Part shown: in pieces, positions 14,556-20,819 of the stretch
Layout of the letters: each line of letters opens with the position of its first letter
How positions within the stretch are numbered: position 1 is the first letter of the stretch
Virus record (IMG/VR): IMGVR_UViG_3300042691_020330
Coordinates: 1-25,054 of that record
Length of the DNA stretch: 25,054 bases
DNA from: a virus
Direction: 5' to 3' (one strand)
Notes under the pieces: model-generated
Told to the model about the DNA's origin: nothing
The model's input: only the letters and a program-made list of their open reading frames with translations
Database searches by the model: none
Made by a program: the position numbers and the translations under genes

Positions 14556-14747
14556 ATGAAGAAATACATTTTATTCTTGATTGCTATTGCTACATTTGCA
14601 ATGGTGTCCTGTGGTTCAGGGTCAACCACAACTGAAACAACTGACTCTGCGGCGGTAGAAGTTGATACAACAGCATCTGTTGTGGATTCAACTAATGTCG
14701 AAGCACCGGCTGGTGGTGGTTCTGATACAGAACAACCAATTAAGTAA
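14556..14747 (+). CDS. Small lipoprotein, 63 aa
   Basis: The sequence has a classic lipoprotein signal: MKKYILFLIAIATFAMVSC, with the lipobox Cys19 followed by GSGS. The mature 45 residues are Thr/Ser/Val/Asp/Glu-rich and lack predicted structure, ending GGGSDTEQPIK. It should be lipidated and anchored in a host membrane after signal peptidase II cleavage. It is a monocistronic gene, bounded by terminators at 14495-14524 and 14753-14780. A TATATTTA sequence (7/8 match to TAnnTTTG) ends only 5 nt before the ATG. Its role is unknown. Superinfection exclusion is one known use of small phage lipoproteins, but nothing here shows that. Confidence 0.8.
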   Translation: MKKYILFLIAIATFAMVSCGSGSTTTETTDSAAVEVDTTASVVDSTNVEAPAGGGSDTEQPIK

Positions 14748-14752
14748 AATAT

Positions 14753-14780
14753 GGGCCGGTATCAACACCGGCCCTCTTTT
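14753..14780 (+). terminator. Intrinsic terminator after the lipoprotein gene
   Basis: GGGCCGGT / ACCGGCCC is a perfect 8-bp GC-rich stem with the loop ATCAAC, followed by TCTTTT. It starts 5 nt after the lipoprotein stop and ends 13 nt before the kinase start. Confidence 0.93.
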
Positions 14781-14793
14781 AAATTTATTTAAA

Positions 14794-15213
14794 ATGGAAT
14801 ATGTTGGTGATTTAATATTATTAAGAGGTTTACCGGGTAGTGGTAAATCAACTTTAGGTGAGGTAATCCTTAAAACACACGGATTAAATAACACTAATTA
14901 TGTTTTATCCGCAGATGATTTTTTTATAGACGAAAAGGGAAATTATAATTTTGACCCAACAAAATTAAAAGAAGCTCACAATAGTTGTCAATTAAAATGT
15001 GCGGAGAGAATGAAATTACAATTATCTAAGATTGTAATTGCAAATACTTTTACACAAGAGTGGGAAATGGATATATATTTTGAAATGGCCGAAAGATATC
15101 ATTATAGGGTACACACTATAATAGTTGAAAATAGACACGGAAACAAAAATATACATGGTGTTCCTGAAGATAAACTTCAAATAATGAAAGATAGGTTCAA
15201 CATTGAGTTGTAA
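14794..15213 (+). CDS. P-loop polynucleotide-kinase-like ATPase, 139 aa
   Basis: I chose the ATG at 14794; longer frames upstream would run back through the terminator at 14753-14780 and the lipoprotein gene. The product has Walker A RGLPGSGKST (11-20), LSADDFF at 39-44, KLKEAHNSCQLKCAERM at 58-73 and VIANTFTQEWEMDIYFEMA near 81-99. These match the AAA_33/N4BP2-like kinase group that includes the kinase half of T4 Pnkp. These enzymes phosphorylate 5'-OH ends of RNA or DNA. T4 Pnkp has a C-terminal 3'-phosphatase of the HAD type; this protein stops after the kinase. It is followed by an RNA ligase and, three genes on, a cREC protein, so a role in RNA repair is likely. Confidence 0.85.
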   Translation: MEYVGDLILLRGLPGSGKSTLGEVILKTHGLNNTNYVLSADDFFIDEKGNYNFDPTKLKEAHNSCQLKCAERMKLQLSKIVIANTFTQEWEMDIYFEMAERYHYRVHTIIVENRHGNKNIHGVPEDKLQIMKDRFNIEL

Positions 15214-15261
15214 TGAGCAAATTTTTTATTTCTTTTTACAAATCATCATATCCTGAAAAAA

Positions 15262-16317
15262 GTGCAAGTAGAGTTTTTAAATACATTAGAAGAATATTAT
15301 CAAAATGGTTTGTTATTAAAACAAACACACCCAAATCATGATTTAACTATTTGGAACTATTCCCCTAAAGTCCAATACGAAAGATTATGGGATGAAATTA
15401 CAATACAATGTCGAGGATTAGTTACCAATTCAGAAGGTAAAATTATTGCAAGACCATTTAAGAAATTCTTCAACTATGAGGAACACAAACCAGAAGACAT
15501 ACCAAATGAAGATTATGTTGTTTATGAAAAACTAGATGGTTCATTAGGTATACTTTTTAATTATAAAAATGAGTGGATTTTAGCCACCCGTGGATCTTTT
15601 AAATCACCACAATCAATTAAAGGAAAAGAAATTCTTGATAGACACGACATCAGTGCGTGGAGAAAAGATAATACATATTTGTTTGAAATTATTTATCCCG
15701 AAAATAGAATTGTTGTTGATTATGGTAATGAAGAAAAATTAGTTGTTATAGGTGGTGTTCATACCGAAACTGGTGAAGAGATACCTGATAGTAGTTTATT
15801 TTGGACACAAGACTCAGGATTTGAAGTTGTGACAACATATAAGACATGGGGAGAGGGTTATGATTTATTAAAAGAGGAAATTAGTAAAGACAAAGAAGGA
15901 TATGTGATTCGTTTTAAAAATGGTTTTCGTATGAAAATCAAGGGTGAAGAATATAAACGACTACATAGAATACTAACTAACATATCTAATAGAGATATTT
16001 GGGAGTATCTAAAAGATGGTAAACCTTTAGATGAAATATTAGATAAAGTACCCGATGAATTTTATAATTGGGTTAAAGAAACTAAGAATACACTAGAAAC
16101 AGATTATTCCAAAATTGAAAACGAATATATTTGGATTTATAAAATTTTAAGTCGTGATGAAAAAATTAACGGTAGAAAGATATTTGCTGAATATGCTTTG
16201 AAATACAAACACCCATCAATATTATTTTCTATGTATGATAATAGGGATTATAAAAACATAATTTGGAAAATACTATATCCGAATTATTCTAAACCATTTA
16301 AAAAGGATGATGAATAA
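15262..16317 (+). CDS. RNA ligase, T4 Rnl1 (RnlA) type
   Basis: The 351-residue protein carries nucleotidyltransferase motifs in order. CRGLV is at 50-54 and ARPFKKFFNYEE at 63-74. Motif I, EKLDGS, has the AMP-accepting Lys90. Motif III-like YLFEIIYP is at 139-146, motif IV EGYVIRF at 212-218 and motif V MKIKGEEY at 224-231. A helical C-terminal region of about 110 residues follows. T4 Rnl1 is 374 residues. Such ligases join 5'-phosphate and 3'-OH RNA ends, classically to reseal tRNA anticodon loops cut by host nucleases. The start is GTG at 15262 (no ATG before the motifs); a second in-frame stop at 15214 bounds it upstream. It lies 48 nt after the kinase and overlaps the next gene by 11 nt. 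Confidence 0.92.
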   Translation: MQVEFLNTLEEYYQNGLLLKQTHPNHDLTIWNYSPKVQYERLWDEITIQCRGLVTNSEGKIIARPFKKFFNYEEHKPEDIPNEDYVVYEKLDGSLGILFNYKNEWILATRGSFKSPQSIKGKEILDRHDISAWRKDNTYLFEIIYPENRIVVDYGNEEKLVVIGGVHTETGEEIPDSSLFWTQDSGFEVVTTYKTWGEGYDLLKEEISKDKEGYVIRFKNGFRMKIKGEEYKRLHRILTNISNRDIWEYLKDGKPLDEILDKVPDEFYNWVKETKNTLETDYSKIENEYIWIYKILSRDEKINGRKIFAEYALKYKHPSILFSMYDNRDYKNIIWKILYPNYSKPFKKDDE

Positions 16318-16930
16318 TTTATACGTGTGTGGAGATAGCTTTGTTGATTGGGATACACCTGAAACACATTGGATTGATTATTTGTCCAATCATTATAATG
16401 TTGTAAAATTAGGTAAGTATGGTTCTGATAACCATTCTATCCTATACCAAACCGGTTTAATATCTAATTATTTAGAAGGTGATAGAATCGTAATTGTGTT
16501 CACCGCACCCGGTAGATTTCCGAGAAGGTATTTTGGTGAGAGAGAAATTAATCAGGATATTAAATACATATCATGGGAATGGTATAAAAATAAAGAATTT
16601 GCTAAACAACTTATGGAATTGCGAATTTTAGAAACGGAAAGATGGTTAAACGGTGAAAGAGATTCAGAAATCATGTTTCTAAAAAAAGTTAAATTATTTT
16701 ATAAGGATTTTGAACCGGTTTTTGTGACATGGAATGAAGACTTTTATAAAATGACAAGCGATTTCGTAGAATTAATAAATGTAACATCTATATCTGATGA
16801 GGGTGGTGATAAAAATGATTGGCATCCAGGTTGGAAAGGCTGTTATGAATTTTACAAAAGACTACACCATTTATTAGGTATTAAAGAAAATGTTGTGAGT
16901 TATATTGATAAAATTGATAAACTATTATGA
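16307..16930 (+). CDS. SGNH/GDSL-hydrolase-like protein, 207 aa
   Basis: The N-terminus MMNNLYVCGDSFVDWDTPETHW places GDS (9-11) right after a first beta-strand, as in block I of SGNH hydrolases. A Gly in KYGSDNHS (39-40) could serve as block II. Near the C-terminus DKNDWHPGW (168-176) supplies an Asp171/His173 pair as in block V. Block III (usually GxND) is not conserved: FTAPGRF stands there. The protein is therefore SGNH-like by pattern, but its catalytic competence and substrate are uncertain. Possible jobs are esterase or deacylase activity on a modified nucleotide or a tRNA-linked group, given its place between an RNA ligase and a 2OG oxygenase. It overlaps both neighbours, so it is coupled. 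A second ATG at 16310 is an alternative start. Confidence 0.75.
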   Translation: MMNNLYVCGDSFVDWDTPETHWIDYLSNHYNVVKLGKYGSDNHSILYQTGLISNYLEGDRIVIVFTAPGRFPRRYFGEREINQDIKYISWEWYKNKEFAKQLMELRILETERWLNGERDSEIMFLKKVKLFYKDFEPVFVTWNEDFYKMTSDFVELINVTSISDEGGDKNDWHPGWKGCYEFYKRLHHLLGIKENVVSYIDKIDKLL

Positions 16931-17445
16931 GATTATCTAACGAGGAAATTAATTTTTTATTGAATGAATTATCTAATGCGACCTTAATGAATGAGGATGA
17001 GATAAAATATATAATGAAGGCACATCCACAACTATATTACACTTTGGATGGAAAGAGGGAAGATGGGGTATCATTATTTACAGAAAAAAGTTATATCTAT
17101 AGTTTAAGTAACAACAATTTAAAAAAATTTTTATCAGAAAAATTCAACGAAGATGTAAGTGATGTTTATTCCATACATAAACTAATTTACGGTGTTGGTG
17201 GTGTGGCTAAAAGACATAGGGATAGATTCACAACACATAAGACAGTTAGTATTATTTTATCTGATAAATTTAAAGGTGGGGACATGTACGTAAATGATGA
17301 ATTTGTGGAGATGAATTCTTTAGGTGATTACGTCATATTTGACGGGGCAAAAGATGTACATGAAGTAAAAGAAATAACCGACGGTAAAAGAGAAGTACTA
17401 ATAATATGGTTTTCAAAAAAACCAGCAAAATTTAATTTAATATAA
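16927..17445 (+). CDS. 2-oxoglutarate/Fe(II)-dependent oxygenase, 172 aa
   Basis: The double-stranded beta-helix signature of prolyl-4-hydroxylase-type oxygenases is visible. The proximal HxD is in GGVAKRHRDRF (His97, Asp99), followed by TVSIILSDKFKGGDMYV (106-122). The distal His145 is in GAKDVHEVKEI, and a basic 2OG-binding residue in DGKREVLIIWF (Arg155). These enzymes hydroxylate proteins, nucleic acids or small molecules. The N-terminal 80 residues are helical and not assigned. The start overlaps the SGNH-like gene (ATGA) and the stop overlaps the next start (TAATG). The context with ligase and kinase suggests an RNA or translation-factor substrate, but this is inference. Confidence 0.85.
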   Translation: MRLSNEEINFLLNELSNATLMNEDEIKYIMKAHPQLYYTLDGKREDGVSLFTEKSYIYSLSNNNLKKFLSEKFNEDVSDVYSIHKLIYGVGGVAKRHRDRFTTHKTVSIILSDKFKGGDMYVNDEFVEMNSLGDYVIFDGAKDVHEVKEITDGKREVLIIWFSKKPAKFNLI

Positions 17446-17927
17446 TGGAAACACAAAAAAAGAGGCTTTATTTAGATGATGTTAGAACACCAATAAGTGA
17501 AGACTGGATAATTGCACGTGATTATGATGAATTTGTAAAACAAGTTAATTTATATGGTTTGGAGTCATTTGACGTGATTTCTTTAGATCACGATTTAGGT
17601 GAAGGTGCAATGGTTGAGTATTACACAAATGTAAAAAATAACTTTACATTAGATTATAAAAACATTGAAGAAAAAACAGGTATGGATTGTTGTAAATTTT
17701 TAGTTAGTTTGAGTATGACTAAAAATATACCACTTCCACAAATATATGTCCATTCTGCAAACCCTATTGGTAGTGCTAATATGATGGGATACATAAACAA
17801 TTACCTAATGAATTCTCGTCTACCACAAACCTGTATAAGAGTAACAATAGAACATACAATACACGAGAGTCACCTTATTTCACCCGAACTAAGAAAAGCT
17901 AAATGGGATAGAAGTATAAAAAAATAA
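17445..17927 (+). CDS. cREC-type receiver-like protein (predicted cyclic-phosphate processing), 160 aa
   Basis: The sequence matches what I recall of the cREC family, a receiver-fold domain described by comparative genomics as linked to RNA end processing. LYLDDVRTP is at 8-16 (acidic pair Asp11/Asp12), a helix DYDEFVKQV follows, then VISLDHDLGEG at 44-54 (Asp48, His49, Asp50). TGMDCCKFL is at 78-86, and IYVHSANPIGSANMMGYI at 100-117. It lacks any sign of a response-regulator output domain. The family is predicted to act on 2',3'-cyclic phosphate RNA ends; I know of no direct proof. As last gene of the kinase-ligase operon it could supply the 3'-end healing step missing from the kinase. It begins at the stop of the oxygenase gene (TAATG). 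Confidence 0.72.
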   Translation: METQKKRLYLDDVRTPISEDWIIARDYDEFVKQVNLYGLESFDVISLDHDLGEGAMVEYYTNVKNNFTLDYKNIEEKTGMDCCKFLVSLSMTKNIPLPQIYVHSANPIGSANMMGYINNYLMNSRLPQTCIRVTIEHTIHESHLISPELRKAKWDRSIKK

Positions 17928-17964
17928 TTATTATATTTTTAATTAAAAAAAATGTCATCATTTT

Positions 17965-17994
17965 TTTGACTTCTCGAAAAAAATCTTAATTTTG
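17965..17994 (+). promoter_or_regulatory. Host-type (Bacteroidota sigma-A) promoter
   Basis: TTTG at 17965-17968 and TAATTTTG at 17987-17994 (perfect TAnnTTTG) are spaced by 18 nt, 28 nt before the ATG of the 105-residue gene. This is a textbook host housekeeping promoter and suggests early expression. Confidence 0.75.
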
Positions 17995-18022
17995 TTTACA
18001 ACAAAACTTAAAACTTACTAAC

Positions 18023-18340
18023 ATGCCCAGGACTAAAATCTTTAAGGAACTTGTCTTCAAAAAGAAGTACAAGTCCTACCACGAATTTCACTACGAAAAC
18101 AAAGAAAAAATTTACAAATCAATAGTTGAATTGTTTTCTGAATTTCAAATAGTTAGAAACAAAACCTTATCTATTACAATAAGTGCAAAAATTGAAAACA
18201 TTGACTGGACTACAGAGCTACTTTTCAATAAAAATGAAGTTGACATTTTGAAAAAAGATTTAATGGGTTACTTCGAAGATATTGAAGATTACGAAACTTG
18301 TTCAACAATAATTTCTTTATCAAATAACTTGACAAAATAA
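18023..18340 (+). CDS. Hypothetical protein, 105 aa, behind a host promoter
   Basis: No family recognised. The protein starts MPRTKIFKELVFKKKYKSYH, with a basic N-terminus, then a helix (NKEKIYKSIVELFSEF) and a strand pair (KTLSITISAKI, WTTELLFN). An acidic helical end follows (DILKKDLMGYFEDIEDYE). There is no signal peptide or membrane segment. It is monocistronic, with a strong host-type promoter and the bidirectional terminator at 18405-18435. Small soluble proteins expressed from host promoters in large phages are often early host-takeover factors; that is inference from context. Confidence 0.78.
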   Translation: MPRTKIFKELVFKKKYKSYHEFHYENKEKIYKSIVELFSEFQIVRNKTLSITISAKIENIDWTTELLFNKNEVDILKKDLMGYFEDIEDYETCSTIISLSNNLTK

Positions 18341-18404
18341 TAAATAACATTTATATTATATTATAAGTAAATCTATCGTAAGATACTTTTATTTATTTTG
18401 TCCC

Positions 18405-18435
18405 AACCCCCCTCCGTTCTCGGTGGGGGTTTTTT
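18405..18435. terminator. Bidirectional terminator between convergent genes
   Basis: CCCCCTCCG / CGGTGGGGG forms a GC-rich stem (one T-T mismatch) with the loop TTCT, followed by TTTTTT on the plus side. It separates the plus-strand gene ending at 18340 from the minus-strand gene ending at 18434, whose stop codon abuts the T run. The minus-strand T run is poor, so its main direction is plus. Confidence 0.8.
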
Positions 18436-19837
18436 ATAATATTAATCTAGATCCAATTAAAAAGTTGTGTAAAACAGGTATACCTTTAGTTGTGTTAATA
18501 TTTGCTTTATAGTTAAAACTAAAACCAAACCTCTTACTAATTTTGTAATCGAAACTACTACCAACTAAAAAACCTAAATTTCTATTTACATAAGTGTATC
18601 CACTACTTGGATCGAAAGATATTGGAGATGACATAATAAAAACTTGTGGTGACAGAGATAATTTTTTTGAATATTGGTATGGTTTTGTCCAAAAGGCAAC
18701 AAATGAAGATGATAAATTTATATTTCTTTTATCTTCTATACCTTTTGTTAGTAAAGTAATAGAGCCAACGTTGAATCCATATGTTCCATATTTTATATGT
18801 GGTTTTACATATGTATAAGAAGTTAACAACATCCAAGCACCCTTCAAATAACCAACAGACGCACCATAAGAGTGTATACTATTTAATTTACCCTCATCAA
18901 ATTTCATTTTAGTGTAATTCGATGATACGGCGTATTGGTCTAATGTTGACCATATCATTGCGTTTGCTCCGTATGAAACGTCACCGGCCATTGATGATTT
19001 ACTGACTCCCATAGATAAAATCGCACTAAAACGACCATCTATACTTTGTGCAGTTGTTAAATCTGATGCTAACAACAATGGATTTAAATTTTGTTGTTTC
19101 TTTTTATCCTCTTTTTTCTCATCTTTCTTTTCTTCCTTTTTTTCTTCTTTTGATTCTTCCTTTTTTTCTTCTTTACTTTCTGATTTACTTTCTTCCTTTT
19201 TTTCTTCACTCTTACTTTCAGATTTAGATTCAGATTCAGATTTAGATTCACTTTTTTGATCACCACTTCCACTACTTTTACTTTCTGAAGATGACGAACC
19301 ACTTGATGAAGAACTATTTGACGATGATCCACTTGATGTGGACGTATTTGTTGTAGACGAACTTGTGGTATTGCTAGCACTTGAACTTGCAGATGAACTT
19401 GCGGCAGACGATGCAGATGAACTTGCGGCAGACGATGCAGATGAACTTGCGGCAGACGATGCAGATGAACTTGCAGCCGCACTTGCTGCCGATGAGGCTG
19501 CGGATGATGCCGCTTGAGAAGCCGCTTGTTGTGTTGCCTGTTGTGTTGCTTGTTGGACCGCTTGTTGTACCACTGGATTGGTTGCACATGATAAATTGGC
19601 GTATGTGTTATAAACACTCAATAACCATGTTTGCATTGCACCACTTTGTACTTCTAAAGGTGTAAAAACTTTTATTTGATTGTAAAATGAAACAACCGCA
19701 TTACCATTTACATATTGAATGGTTGCAACTTTAGTTTCACCCGTACATTTATCAACAAAAGTTTGAGAAATGATTTGTCCATTCACTTTAAGTGCAAATA
19801 GAATAGATAATATAAAAACTCCAAACCATTTTTTCAT
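18434..19837 (-). CDS. Exported outer-membrane barrel protein with Ser/Ala and Lys/Glu stalk, 467 aa
   Basis: Residues 1-20 form a signal peptide (MKKWFGVFILSILFALKVNG, cleaved before Q). A small N-terminal domain (21-85) contains two Cys (KCTGE, LSCAT). A long low-complexity stalk follows: Gln/Ala (VQQATQQATQQA), Ser/Ala repeats, Ser/Gly/Thr, then an extreme Lys/Glu/Ser tract to about 250. The last 210 residues have alternating aromatic-rich strands ending NFLIGSRLIL, typical of an outer-membrane beta-barrel. This barrel resembles that of the gene at 23622-24515: SMGVSKSSMAG versus NLGYSKSSLNG, LSPQVFIMS versus ISPQIFAMS, FDYKISKRF versus LDWKITKRF. It starts 3 nt after the stop of the 271-residue barrel gene. 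Function unknown; insertion into the host outer membrane is predicted. Confidence 0.8.
   Translation of the reverse strand: MKKWFGVFILSILFALKVNGQIISQTFVDKCTGETKVATIQYVNGNAVVSFYNQIKVFTPLEVQSGAMQTWLLSVYNTYANLSCATNPVVQQAVQQATQQATQQAASQAASSAASSAASAAASSSASSAASSSASSAASSSASSAASSSASSSASNTTSSSTTNTSTSSGSSSNSSSSSGSSSSESKSSGSGDQKSESKSESESKSESKSEEKKEESKSESKEEKKEESKEEKKEEKKDEKKEDKKKQQNLNPLLLASDLTTAQSIDGRFSAILSMGVSKSSMAGDVSYGANAMIWSTLDQYAVSSNYTKMKFDEGKLNSIHSYGASVGYLKGAWMLLTSYTYVKPHIKYGTYGFNVGSITLLTKGIEDKRNINLSSSFVAFWTKPYQYSKKLSLSPQVFIMSSPISFDPSSGYTYVNRNLGFLVGSSFDYKISKRFGFSFNYKANINTTKGIPVLHNFLIGSRLIL
19392..19480. repeat. 24-bp tandem repeat, about 3.5 copies
   Basis: Units at 19392-19415, 19416-19439 and 19440-19463 are identical, and a fourth starting at 19464 decays after about 11 bases. 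They encode an eight-residue Ser/Ala unit in the stalk of the 467-residue protein. Exact identity at DNA level points to recent slippage expansion. Confidence 0.92.
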
Positions 19838-19840
19838 TTA

Positions 19841-20656
19841 TCAAAAATTCAGACCTACACCAAATTGACTATAATTCCTTATTGGGTCGGTATCAAACTT
19901 CAACGTAAAATTTTTGAAATCTCTCATAACACCAACTTTCAAAGATGTATATTCGGTATAGGATTTTGGAAATGTAATTTCCCCTATTACATCTTTACCT
20001 CTGAATAAAACCCTCTCACTTCCAAACCCCAACATAGTATGTATACCCAATCTTCCAAATCTTTTACCTACACCTAAATAAAGTGACCTTTTTTTGACTA
20101 AATCATTTATTAATGGAAAATCGACTTTATCCAAAGTACCATAAGGAAAAAAAGTTGAGTTGTCTATTTCGAAACTCGAAGTGAAATCCATTATAAAATA
20201 ACCTTTGTTTCCAACCGTGAAAAACCCACCTAATTGTTTATCTGTTGTTTTGTGTAAACCAAAACTTATAATTGGTTTTTTTCCTCTTATGGTATCTCTT
20301 TTTCCATCCTCGTAGATATAAATTCTACCCGGTTGTCTGTAACCCCAATCGTTATAATACCACATTGGAGACCAGTAATTCCAACCAAAATTTGGTGCGC
20401 CCCACATGTTCCATCTATTCCAACCCCATCCCAAATCAAACCATGGGTCTCTTAATATTACATTTGATCCTGGCTTTGTTGGTCTCGGACGATTCTCGTC
20501 TCTTGGTGGATTTGTTCTCCACATACTTATGTCACTTCTTTGACCTTGAATTGTTGGTCCACTTTGAACCCTTGATGGTGGATTGTTTCTCCAAGAGGAT
20601 ACTTGTGAAAATGTTACCACCGGAATTAATAGTAGTAAGAATAATAACTTTTTCAT
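19841..20656 (-). CDS. Exported outer-membrane barrel-like protein with Trp/Asn/Pro-rich segment, 271 aa
   Basis: A signal peptide (MKKLLFLLLLIPVVTFSQ) is followed by two similar units, SSWRNNPPSRVQSG and SMWRTNPPRDENRP. Next comes a strikingly aromatic stretch (about 70-110: DPWFDLGWGWNRWNMWGAPN, then NYWSPMWYYNDWGYRQPG). The remainder (about 130-271) alternates short strands and ends SQFGVGLNF, a terminal Phe strand typical of outer-membrane barrels. No enzyme motif is visible. It shares an operon with the 467-residue barrel protein, 3 nt apart. A terminator plus TATTTATA unit lies 18-54 nt upstream of the start. Envelope location is well supported; function is not known. Confidence 0.78.
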   Translation of the reverse strand: MKKLLFLLLLIPVVTFSQVSSWRNNPPSRVQSGPTIQGQRSDISMWRTNPPRDENRPRPTKPGSNVILRDPWFDLGWGWNRWNMWGAPNFGWNYWSPMWYYNDWGYRQPGRIYIYEDGKRDTIRGKKPIISFGLHKTTDKQLGGFFTVGNKGYFIMDFTSSFEIDNSTFFPYGTLDKVDFPLINDLVKKRSLYLGVGKRFGRLGIHTMLGFGSERVLFRGKDVIGEITFPKSYTEYTSLKVGVMRDFKNFTLKFDTDPIRNYSQFGVGLNF

Positions 20657-20674
20657 AGTGATAGATTTATACTA

Positions 20675-20682
20675 TATAAATA
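20675..20682 (-). promoter_or_regulatory. TATTTATA element for the two-barrel operon
   Basis: TATTTATA lies 18 nt before the start of the 271-residue gene and directly after the terminator hairpin at 20685-20710. The element, T run and hairpin arm (20675-20696) are identical over 22 bp to 21549-21570. Confidence 0.6.
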
Positions 20683-20684
20683 TT

Positions 20685-20710
20685 AAAAAAGGGAGTTTAA
20701 ACTCCCTTTT
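20685..20710 (-). terminator. Palindromic terminator containing the stop of the 38-aa gene
   Basis: GGGAGTTTAAACTCCC (20691-20706) is a perfect 16-bp palindrome flanked by A and T runs. In the minus direction it ends in six T. The TAA stop at 20697-20699 lies in its centre. Confidence 0.88.
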
Positions 20711-20813
20711 CTATTTTCTTTAAGATTTCTAAATTTTTCTTTATTAATCTCATTGTTTTAACACCACTTTTTCTACTTCTCATAGGTCGTGGTTTTGTTT
20801 TTGCCTTTGCCAT
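20697..20813 (-). CDS. Small basic protein, 38 aa
   Basis: A short frame begins with ATG at 20813, 6 nt after the stop of the CsgG-like gene. It encodes MAKAKTKPRPMRSRKSGVKT followed by a predicted amphipathic helix, MRLIKKNLEILKKIEKGV. About 40 percent of its residues are Lys or Arg. The position, filling the gap up to the terminator and ending within it, and codon use like its neighbours support a real gene. There is no signal peptide, so it would stay in the cytoplasm, unlike its operon partner. Nucleic-acid or ribosome binding is possible from composition; nothing more can be said. Confidence 0.6.
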   Translation of the reverse strand: MAKAKTKPRPMRSRKSGVKTMRLIKKNLEILKKIEKGV

Positions 20814-20819
20814 GATTCT

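Noticed and set aside
14662-14793. Longer start for the kinase, overlapping the lipoprotein gene
   Set aside because: It would read through a strong terminator and an unrelated gene; the ATG at 14794 gives the usual short strand before the P-loop.
15212-15343. A 43-codon plus-strand frame starting at the kinase stop (TAATG) and running into the RNA ligase
   Set aside because: It overlaps the ligase N-terminus in another frame, and the ligase from its GTG already has a complete Rnl1-like start. Its coupling position is suggestive but not enough.
19392-19480. CRISPR-like array
   Set aside because: The 24-bp units are contiguous without spacers and are in frame within a coding region.
19084-19665. 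Several long frames on both strands in the repeat region of the 467-residue gene
   Set aside because: They come from the 24-bp and Lys/Glu repeats being free of stops in several frames; only the frame with signal peptide and barrel makes sense.
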